DNA from: Chloroflexota bacterium
GTDB lineage: Bacteria; Chloroflexota; UBA6077; FW602-bin22; JACQUS01
Direction: 5' to 3'
Length of the DNA stretch: 6,842 bases
NCBI GenBank assembly: GCA_016210125.1
Contig: JACQUS010000077.1
Coordinates: 1-6,842 of the forward strand
Shown here: positions 1 through 5,108 of the stretch, piece by piece
Layout of the letters: every line of letters begins with the position of its first letter
How positions within the stretch are numbered: position 1 is the first letter of the stretch
The notes under the pieces: generated by a model
What the model was told of the DNA's origin: nothing
What the model saw: the letters and a program-made list of their open reading frames with translations, nothing else
Database searches by the model: none
Translations under genes and position numbers: made by a program

Positions 1-294
1 GTGCAGGCGCGGAAGGACGCGGTGCGCGCCGGCCTCGGCGTGGCGATCCTCGGCAAGACGAGCGTGCTGCCGGGCGCACGGGGTACGGGCCTGCTGACGC
101 GCCCGCTCTCGCCGGCCATCTATCGCGGCATCGGCCTGGCCTCTCGCTCGGGGCGCACCCCAGATCCGCTGGTGGCCGCCTTCGGCCAGACAGCATTGGC
201 GACGGCCATACAGTTGGGCTGCAAGCCGGCCGAGGACGCGCTGCCAGCCGGCTACGGCGCGCCGCCCACCTCGACGCCGGCCCAGCGCTCGTAG
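1..294 (+). CDS. LysR-family transcriptional regulator, C-terminal fragment (5' end outside window)
   Basis: This is the last 97 residues of a plus-strand reading frame that enters from the left edge, so the GTG at base 1 is probably an internal valine codon and not the start. The segment AGLGVAILGK, followed by a hydrophobic and basic stretch with 'GLLTRPLSP' and 'RGIGLASRSGR', then 'PLVAAFGQTAL', matches the end of the LysR effector-binding domain (typically AGLGVAxLP, then a variable loop, then xIGLAxRxGRxxSPxAxAF). The DNA-binding domain lies outside the window, so the target and effector cannot be read. The final residues, from about CKPAEDALP onward, look like an unstructured tail, and the last 14 sense codons plus the stop are antisense to the end of the convergent dehydrogenase. 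A regulator next to a hydroxyacid-type dehydrogenase fits control of a small catabolic locus, but that link is inference. Confidence 0.75.
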   Translation: MQARKDAVRAGLGVAILGKTSVLPGARGTGLLTRPLSPAIYRGIGLASRSGRTPDPLVAAFGQTALATAIQLGCKPAEDALPAGYGAPPTSTPAQRS

Positions 295-1163
295 AGCTTG
301 ACCAGCGACTGGTTGGGCGTGCCGCTGCCCAGCTCGGCCATACCCACGGCGATGAGCTGCTGGATCAGGTGCGCGATAGGCATCGGGACCGACTGCTCGC
401 GGCCGGCCGTCGTGGCGATCTGCACGTCTTTGTGCAGCAGCTCGATGGTCATGCCGCCGCGGGGGCTGAAGTCGCGCTTCATGACGAACATCGGGAAGCG
501 CCGCTCGGTGGAGAAGTTGCGCCCCGAGCCAGCCTGGATCACTTCGAGCAAGCGCGCCGGGTCGAGGCCGGCCTTGGTGGCCACCACGGTGGCCTCGGCC
601 GTGGCCAAGAAGCCCACGGCGAGCAAGAAGTTGTTGAGCGACTTCGTTAGGTGGCCGGAGCCGATCGGCCCCATGTGGAACAGATGGCGTCCGAAGGTCC
701 CGAGTAGCGGCCTGTAGTGCTCGAAGAGCGCCTGGTCGCCGCCGACCATCACCGCCAGGCTGCCCTCCTCGGCGCCGACCACGCCGCCGGCCACCGGCGC
801 GTCAAGCATGTGGATGCCGCGCTCGGCCAGCGCCTCGGCGATGCGCACCGTGGCCGACGGCTGCCCGCTCGTCAGATCGAGCACCACGGTGCCGGGTGCT
901 GCGCCGTGGACGATGCCGTCCGGCCCGAGGCACACGGCCTCGACCTGCGCCGAGGTCGGCAGCGACAGCAGGATGTGCCGGCAGCGCTGGGCCACGGCGC
1001 GCGGCGAGTCGGCGGCCTCGGCGCCGGCGGCCGCCAGGCGGGCGACGGCCTCCGGCCGCAGGTCGTAGACCACCAGCGGGTAGCCGCCACCCAGCACGTG
1101 GCGGGCCATAGGGCTGCCGATATTGCCGAGGCCTACGAAGCCGACCGGGCCGGTGATGGCCAT
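252..1163 (-). CDS. NAD(P)-dependent oxidoreductase, 3-hydroxyisobutyrate dehydrogenase / 2-hydroxy-3-oxopropionate reductase family
   Basis: This 303-residue protein is of normal length for the beta-hydroxyacid dehydrogenase family, whose soluble enzymes oxidise 3-hydroxy acids or reduce the matching semialdehydes with NAD(P). Residues 8-20 (GFVGLGNIGSPMA) are the Rossmann nucleotide-binding loop, and Asp34 at the end of the second strand favours NAD over NADP. Residues 121-127 (DAPVAGG) and the downstream GAEEGSLAVMVGG are the substrate-binding region. Residues 168-178 (GSGHLTKSLNN) carry the catalytic Lys174 and Asn178. The C-terminal helical domain with KDVQIA is also typical. The serine usual in DAPVSGG is alanine here, so the substrate cannot be named. 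The start is the ATG at 1163: AGGAG sits 7 nt upstream and the Rossmann fold begins just after it. A longer frame reaching to 1346 would add 61 arginine- and proline-rich residues encoded by repeat DNA. The gene end overlaps the LysR gene tail-to-tail. Confidence 0.92.
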   Translation of the reverse strand: MAITGPVGFVGLGNIGSPMARHVLGGGYPLVVYDLRPEAVARLAAAGAEAADSPRAVAQRCRHILLSLPTSAQVEAVCLGPDGIVHGAAPGTVVLDLTSGQPSATVRIAEALAERGIHMLDAPVAGGVVGAEEGSLAVMVGGDQALFEHYRPLLGTFGRHLFHMGPIGSGHLTKSLNNFLLAVGFLATAEATVVATKAGLDPARLLEVIQAGSGRNFSTERRFPMFVMKRDFSPRGGMTIELLHKDVQIATTAGREQSVPMPIAHLIQQLIAVGMAELGSGTPNQSLVKLYERWAGVEVGGAP

Positions 1164-1170
1164 CGCAGTG

Positions 1171-1175
1171 CTCCT
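1171..1175 (-). promoter_or_regulatory. Shine-Dalgarno sequence of the dehydrogenase
   Basis: AGGAG on the minus strand lies 7 nt before the ATG at 1163. It decides the start in favour of that ATG over the upstream in-frame ATG at 1346. Confidence 0.8.
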
Positions 1176-1226
1176 GTGAAAACAGCCCTGCGGGCGGCTA
1201 CCCCGCCCCACCCTAGGAAGGGTTCC

Positions 1227-1251
1227 CAGAGGTCGCCTGAGGCGACCTCTG
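1227..1251. repeat. Perfect hairpin, 11 bp stem, 3 nt loop
   Basis: CAGAGGTCGCC at 1227-1237 is followed by the loop TGA and its exact reverse complement at 1241-1251. It lies between the BON gene and the dehydrogenase, upstream of the dehydrogenase on the minus strand. No T-run follows on either strand, so it is not a classical intrinsic terminator. It may stop or slow the BON transcript, or be part of a dispersed palindromic repeat. The structure is seen directly; any role is inference. Confidence 0.7.
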
Positions 1252-1270
1252 CACTCCCCGCGCGCCCGCT

Positions 1271-1317
1271 CCCCCTCTCCAGTGCGGCTGGAGAGGGGGC
1301 CGGGGGGTGAGGTCCAT
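1271..1317. repeat. REP-like palindrome with G-rich tail
   Basis: A perfect 12 bp stem pairs CCCCCTCTCCAG (1271-1282) with CTGGAGAGGGGG (1288-1299) around the loop TGCGG. It is followed by a tail GCCGGGGGGTGAGGTCCA at about 1299-1317. A stem of the CCCTCTCC/GGAGAGGG type with a GGGGTGAGG tail resembles, from memory, intergenic palindromes scattered through many GC-rich bacterial genomes, Chloroflexota among them. It is therefore called a REP-type dispersed repeat. Copy number cannot be seen from one window. Confidence 0.6.
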
Positions 1318-1414
1318 CCCCCGCGGCGCAGCCGCTTTTCACTCATCGCTGGCGTCGCGCAGCGAGATGACCAACTCCCCCGAAAGAATATTCCTACGAC
1401 TGAGCGTCAGCGCG

Positions 1415-2101
1415 CTAGAGCCCGGAGACCTCCAGCTCCTCGCGGACCTCGACCACCCCAGGCACGCGCGCCGCGACCTCCTCGGCATTGAGAGCGTCCT
1501 CCACCGACGGCACCGTCCCGCGCAGGTGCACAACGCCACGCTGCACGTACACGCGAATCTCGAAGTCCGTCGTCAAGGCGTCCTCGCGCAGCTCACGCCG
1601 CACGGCATCGGCGATGGCTTCGTCGCCCGGGACCTCGTCCTCTGCCGAAGCCTCGACCTCCAGAGAGTCCATCGACGTGGGTGTGAAGCCGCCGATAACC
1701 TCGATTTCGCCGCGCGGGCCAGGCCCGATAACCGGGTCCGTTGGCGGGAAGAACGGCACGGCCCCGTGGCCGATCTGCTCCTCCTCACGCCCGTCGGACG
1801 CCTCGCGGCGCTCTTCCACAGCCCCCACGACGTCGAGCGGCAGGCTGGTGAAGTCCGGCTCGATGCCGCCGATCTCCTCGGTCACCACCTCGGGCAGCGT
1901 CGTTTCGACCTCCAGGTCGTTCTCGATGCGTCTGCCGGGCGCCATGCGGGCGGCGACACGCTCCGCCGCCTCGCGCGCCTCAGGCGAGTCGACGCCGCCG
2001 CTCAGCACGATGACCCCGTCGGCGTCCTCCACGACGACGTGCATGTCGAGCTGCTCTGCCAGCTCCTGCGCGATACGTGCGGCGAGCGAGCCCCGTTCCA
2101 T
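1415..2101 (-). CDS. Protein with two BON domains, predicted cytoplasmic
   Basis: This 228-residue acidic protein has two BON-like repeats at about residues 4-66 and 160-226. Each shows the alpha-beta pattern with a central V-x-L-x-G-x-V strand turn (VIVLSGGVDS and VVHLRGTVPS) followed by an E/A-rich helix and a closing V-x-x-x-L-x-V strand. BON domains are known from OsmY-type periplasmic stress proteins, secretins and channels and are thought to bind membranes or phospholipids. Unlike OsmY there is no signal peptide or membrane segment here. The linker of about 90 residues holds FFPPTDPVIG (117-126) and GEIEVIGGF (131-139), which I recall from similar BON proteins of Chloroflexota. The start is the ATG at 2101, 9 nt after GGAAGGGGG (2111-2119). 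The gene lies 296 bp downstream of the ATPase and may have its own promoter. The exact function is unknown. Confidence 0.87.
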   Translation of the reverse strand: MERGSLAARIAQELAEQLDMHVVVEDADGVIVLSGGVDSPEAREAAERVAARMAPGRRIENDLEVETTLPEVVTEEIGGIEPDFTSLPLDVVGAVEERREASDGREEEQIGHGAVPFFPPTDPVIGPGPRGEIEVIGGFTPTSMDSLEVEASAEDEVPGDEAIADAVRRELREDALTTDFEIRVYVQRGVVHLRGTVPSVEDALNAEEVAARVPGVVEVREELEVSGL

Positions 2102-2168
2102 GGCCGCAATCCCCCTTCCAGCGCGTCGGCAGGCGGCTGGTCCCTCGCCAGCGCTATCCTACTAGCCG

Positions 2169-2186
2169 GGCTCGCATACGCGAGCC
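2169..2186. repeat. Hairpin in BON gene leader, 7 bp stem, ATAC loop
   Basis: GGCTCGC (2169-2175) pairs with GCGAGCC (2180-2186) around a 4 nt loop. A second perfect palindrome, CGCGCC-GT-GGCGCG, follows at 2192-2205. If the candidate promoter at 2255-2260 is real, both would lie in the untranslated leader of the BON mRNA. Neither is followed by a T-run on the minus strand. A role in leader structure or termination of the ATPase transcript is inference. Confidence 0.45.
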
Positions 2187-2254
2187 TTTGCCGCGCCGTG
2201 GCGCGCCGTCCCTCCCCGGCTCGGCATCGCTGCTGCCATCGCCACCCAGCATTG

Positions 2255-2260
2255 AGTATA
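2255..2260 (-). promoter_or_regulatory. Candidate -10 element upstream of the BON gene
   Basis: TATACT on the minus strand matches five of six positions of the sigma-70 -10 consensus TATAAT and stands out in very GC-rich DNA. A start of transcription near 2248 would give a leader of about 147 nt. The matching -35 position (around 2278-2283) has no good TTGACA match, so an activator or another sigma factor would be needed. Tandem copies of GACGACCCCG lie at the spacer and further upstream. Confidence 0.3.
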
Positions 2261-2266
2261 AGCGGC

Positions 2267-2308
2267 CGGGGTCGTCGAAGACTCGACACTCGCCACGGCG
2301 GGGTCGTC
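2267..2308. repeat. Two direct copies of a 10 bp sequence, 32 bp apart
   Basis: CGGGGTCGTC occurs at 2267-2276 and again at 2299-2308. The start-to-start distance of 32 bp is about three helical turns, so both copies would lie on the same face of the DNA. On the minus strand the proximal copy falls in the spacer just upstream of the candidate -10 of the BON gene. A regulator-binding pair is possible; chance recurrence in GC-rich DNA is also possible. Confidence 0.4.
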
Positions 2309-2315
2309 CTTGCAG

Positions 2316-2365
2316 ACTGGCGAGCGACGGCCTGCGCTCGCGCCGGCATCATCAGGCTCGCCAGT
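2316..2365 (-). repeat. 10 bp inverted repeat downstream of the ATPase gene
   Basis: ACTGGCGAGC (2316-2325) and GCTCGCCAGT (2356-2365) are perfect inverse copies separated by 30 bp, which themselves can form a weak CGGC/GCCG inner stem. The structure begins about 33 bp after the ATPase stop codon in the direction of transcription, a position that suits an operon-end stem-loop. The absence of a T-run argues against an ordinary intrinsic terminator. Confidence 0.45.
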
Positions 2366-2397
2366 TGCCACGCCGGTAGCGGAACGTCAACGCCGGG

Positions 2398-5097
2398 TCA
2401 ACGAGCGGGGCGGCGCAGCGCCACCCAAAGCTGGACGACGACGAGGGGCATCGCCGCCAGGGCGGCGCTGGCAGCCCAGTCAGCGGGCGTGAGCGGCACG
2501 GTCGCCAGCACGACCTGCAAGGGCGGCGCGTACACAGCCGCGAGCTGCAGCCCCAGCGTGCCGGCGACGACGGCCAAGAGGCGGGTGTTCGAGAAGAGGC
2601 GTCCGGCGAAGGCCGATCCTGAGCTGTGCCGCACGTTGAAGACCTGAAGGAGCTGGACCAGCGCCAGGGTGACAAAGGCGACAGTCACCGCCCGGGGCGT
2701 GTCGCCGCCCGTCTGGCGTAGGCTCCAGGCGAAGGCCGCCAGCACGGCGAGCGAGAGGAGCAGCCCCTGCAAGCCGATGATTATGCGCAGGCGGCCGGGC
2801 AGCAGCGGCTCGCGCGGCGGTCGCGGCGGCCGCCGCATGATGTCGGCCTCGGCGGGCTCCAGCGCCAGGGCGAAGGCCGGAAACACGTCGGTGATGAGGT
2901 TGAGCCACAGAATCTGGAGCGGCAGCAGCGGCAGCGGCAGGCCCAGCAGCATGGCGCCGAACATCACGCCGATCTCGCTGAGGTTGCAGCTAAAGAGGTA
3001 GTGCATGAACTTGCGGATATTGGCGTGGATGACGCGCCCTTCCTCCGTCGCGGCGAGGATGGTGGCGAAGTTGTCGTCGACGAGCACCATGTCCGCAGCC
3101 TCCTTGGCGGCGTCGGTGCCCTTGATGCCCATAGCCACGCCGATGTCCGCCCGCCGCAGCGCCGCGACGTCGTTGACGCCGTCACCCGTCATGGCGACGA
3201 TGTCGCCGCGTCGCTGGAGGGCCTCGACGAGCCACACCTTGTGCTCGGGCGAGACGCGGGCGAAGGCGGCCGCCCCGGCGACGAGGTTCTGGCGCTCGCG
3301 CGCGTCGGCGCGGTCCAGCTCGCCGGCGTGCACGACGCGGCCGCCCTCGCCGACGATACCGAGGTCGCGGGCGATGGCCTCGGCCGTGGTCGGCTGGTCG
3401 CCGGTGAGCATGATGACGCGGATGCCGGCCTGGCCCGCCTGCTCGATGGCCGGACGGGCCTCCGCGCGCGGCGGGTCGATTTCGCCGACCAGCCCCACAA
3501 AGGTCAGGTCGCTAAACGGGTCGGCCTCGGTCGAGGCGACCGGGCGCTCGGCCAGGGCGAGCACGCGCAGCCCGCGACGTGCGAGCTGCTCGTTGCGGCC
3601 GGCTAGCCGCCGACGGTCCTCGTCGCCGAGCGGGCGGGGCCGCTGGCCATCCCACCAGCGCTGGCTGGCCGCCAGCACAACCTCCGGCGCGCCCTTCACC
3701 AGCGCGTGCAGCCGGCCATCGGCCAGCCGGTGGTACGTCGCCATGCGGTGCCGCGCCGGGTCGAACGGGACCTCGCCCGCGCGCGGGAAGCGCCGGCGGC
3801 ACGCCTCCTCGTCCAGCCCGGCCTTGCGTGCGGCGACGATCAAGGCCCCCTCCGTCGGATCGCCGCTGACCCGCCATTCGCCGTCCGCCACCAGGCTTGC
3901 GTCGTTGCAGAGGACAGCGACGAGCAGCGCGCGCTCGACGGCGGGATCGGCGGTGATACGCTCGCCGTCGATCAGCAGGTCCCCCTCCGGCCGGTAGCCG
4001 ACGCCGGCAAGCTCGACCACGCGCCCATCGGCCAGGGCCAGCGCGCGCACGGTCAGCTCGTTGCGGGTGAGCGTCCCGGTCTTGTCCGTACAAATGACCG
4101 TCACGCTGCCCAGCGTCTCGACGGCCGGCAGCCGACGGATGAGCGCTCGGCGGCGGGCCATACGCCGCGCCCCGAGCGCCAGCGTCACGGTCGCCACCGC
4201 CGGCAGACCCTCGGGGATGGCCGCCACGGCCAGCGCAAGCCCGGTCTGAACCATCAGGCCCAGGGGCACCCCGCGCCATACACCGATAGCCACGATTAGG
4301 CTGCCGAGCACCGCGACCACCGCGATGAGCGCACGCGCTAGCTCGCGCAGGCGGCGCTCCAGCGGCGTCTCCTGCTCCAGCGCTGCGCACTCGGCCAGGC
4401 CCGAGATACGCCCCAGCTCGGTCCGCCGGCCGGTGGCGACGACCAGCCCGAGGGCGCGCCCGCGAACGACCGTCGTGCCCAGATAGGCCACACCGGAGCG
4501 CTCGGCCAGCGGCGCGTCCGCGGCGGAGGCGGCCGCGTCTTTCTCCACCGGCACGCTCTCGCCGGTCAGCGTCGCCTCGTCGACGGCCAGCTCGTGCGCC
4601 TCCAGCAGGCGCAGATCGGCCGGCACGTGGTCGCCGGCGTCGACGCGCACTACGTCGCCCGGCACCAACGCGCTCGCCGGGACCTCGCGCACCCGCCCAT
4701 CGCGGACGACTGTGCTGTAGAGCGCGCTGAGGCGGCGCAGGGCCTGCATGGCGCGCTGGGCCTGGCGCTCGGTCGTGAAGCCGATGGCCCCGTTGAGGAC
4801 CACGACGATCAGGATGGCCCAGCCGTCGAGCCAGTCGTCGCTCAGGAAGGCGACGGCCGCGGCCAGGACCAAGATGAGCACGAGGGGGCTGCGGAACTGG
4901 TCGAGCAGGATGCGCCGCCAATGGCGCCCGCGGGCCTCTGGCAGCGCGTTGGGCCCGTAGCGTTGCAGGCGCCGCCGGGCCTCGTCCCTACTCAGGCCGC
5001 GGTCGCGGTCGCTCGCCAGATCGCCGAGCGCCGCTTCCGTCGTGACCGCGTGCCACGCCGTAACATCCTTCTGCGCGCCAACTTCGAACCTTTCCAC
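2398..5097 (-). CDS. Cation-translocating P-type ATPase, Ca2+-type (P2A/P2B-like)
   Basis: This complete 899-residue membrane pump couples ATP hydrolysis to cation export. An N-terminal cation-ATPase domain (about 14-65) precedes M1-M2 (about 69-108). The actuator domain holds TGES at 178-181. M3-M4 follow (about 253-309) with PEGLP at 295-299. The phosphorylation site is DKTGT with Asp338; the nucleotide domain has KGAPE at 468-472, then TGDQP (565-569) and TGDGVND (637-643). M5-M10 lie at about 697-894. Ion-site candidates are Glu296 (M4), Asn705 and Glu708 (M5) and Asn733, Thr736 and Asp737 (M6), the SERCA-like pattern. M8 has Gln815 where plasma-membrane pumps carry Gln and SERCA carries Glu. 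Ca2+ is the likeliest substrate; Mn2+ or Na+ is not excluded. The start is GTG at 5097, 11 nt after the helicase stop, in a different frame and without a visible Shine-Dalgarno, suggesting coupled translation. No frameshift or missing catalytic residue is seen. Confidence 0.95.
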   Translation of the reverse strand: MERFEVGAQKDVTAWHAVTTEAALGDLASDRDRGLSRDEARRRLQRYGPNALPEARGRHWRRILLDQFRSPLVLILVLAAAVAFLSDDWLDGWAILIVVVLNGAIGFTTERQAQRAMQALRRLSALYSTVVRDGRVREVPASALVPGDVVRVDAGDHVPADLRLLEAHELAVDEATLTGESVPVEKDAAASAADAPLAERSGVAYLGTTVVRGRALGLVVATGRRTELGRISGLAECAALEQETPLERRLRELARALIAVVAVLGSLIVAIGVWRGVPLGLMVQTGLALAVAAIPEGLPAVATVTLALGARRMARRRALIRRLPAVETLGSVTVICTDKTGTLTRNELTVRALALADGRVVELAGVGYRPEGDLLIDGERITADPAVERALLVAVLCNDASLVADGEWRVSGDPTEGALIVAARKAGLDEEACRRRFPRAGEVPFDPARHRMATYHRLADGRLHALVKGAPEVVLAASQRWWDGQRPRPLGDEDRRRLAGRNEQLARRGLRVLALAERPVASTEADPFSDLTFVGLVGEIDPPRAEARPAIEQAGQAGIRVIMLTGDQPTTAEAIARDLGIVGEGGRVVHAGELDRADARERQNLVAGAAAFARVSPEHKVWLVEALQRRGDIVAMTGDGVNDVAALRRADIGVAMGIKGTDAAKEAADMVLVDDNFATILAATEEGRVIHANIRKFMHYLFSCNLSEIGVMFGAMLLGLPLPLLPLQILWLNLITDVFPAFALALEPAEADIMRRPPRPPREPLLPGRLRIIIGLQGLLLSLAVLAAFAWSLRQTGGDTPRAVTVAFVTLALVQLLQVFNVRHSSGSAFAGRLFSNTRLLAVVAGTLGLQLAAVYAPPLQVVLATVPLTPADWAASAALAAMPLVVVQLWVALRRPAR

Positions 5098-5108
5098 GGG
5101 CGGGTGTA

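Larger units (their letters stand above)
1164..1414. other. Intergenic region between BON gene and dehydrogenase
   Basis: No convincing gene lies in these 251 bases. From the dehydrogenase side the region holds that gene's ribosome binding site, the hairpin at 1227-1251, the REP-like palindrome at 1271-1317, a small hairpin at 1323-1335 (GCGGC, loop GCA, GCCGC), and a less GC-rich stretch around 1381-1402 containing the palindrome GAATATTC (1386-1393). I could not pick out a promoter for the dehydrogenase with any confidence; hexamers near 1386-1393 on the minus strand lack a good -35 partner. Confidence 0.6.

Noticed and set aside
1323..1339. GCGGC-GCA-GCCGC followed by TTTT, a terminator-like sequence on the plus strand
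   Set aside because: The nearest plus-strand gene ends a kilobase away, the stem is only 5 bp and the T-run is short. On the minus strand, where the genes are, there is no T-run.
1164..1346. N-terminal extension of the dehydrogenase to the ATG at 1346
   Set aside because: The added 61 residues come from palindromic repeat DNA and have no domain character. A good AGGAG precedes the ATG at 1163, directly before the Rossmann motif.
1307..2647. Long plus-strand open frame of 446 codons
   Set aside because: It runs antisense through the BON gene, the gap and the end of the ATPase. Its protein is rich in Arg, Ala and His with no recognisable domain, as expected of a shadow frame in GC-rich DNA.
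3005..3997. Plus-strand open frame of 330 codons, Ser/Arg-rich
   Set aside because: It lies wholly antisense to the ATPase catalytic region and has low-complexity composition typical of a shadow frame.
3512..4921. Minus-strand open frame of 469 codons in another frame of the ATPase
   Set aside because: It is an Arg/Ala/Gly-rich shadow of the ATPase gene, whose own frame carries every expected P-type motif.
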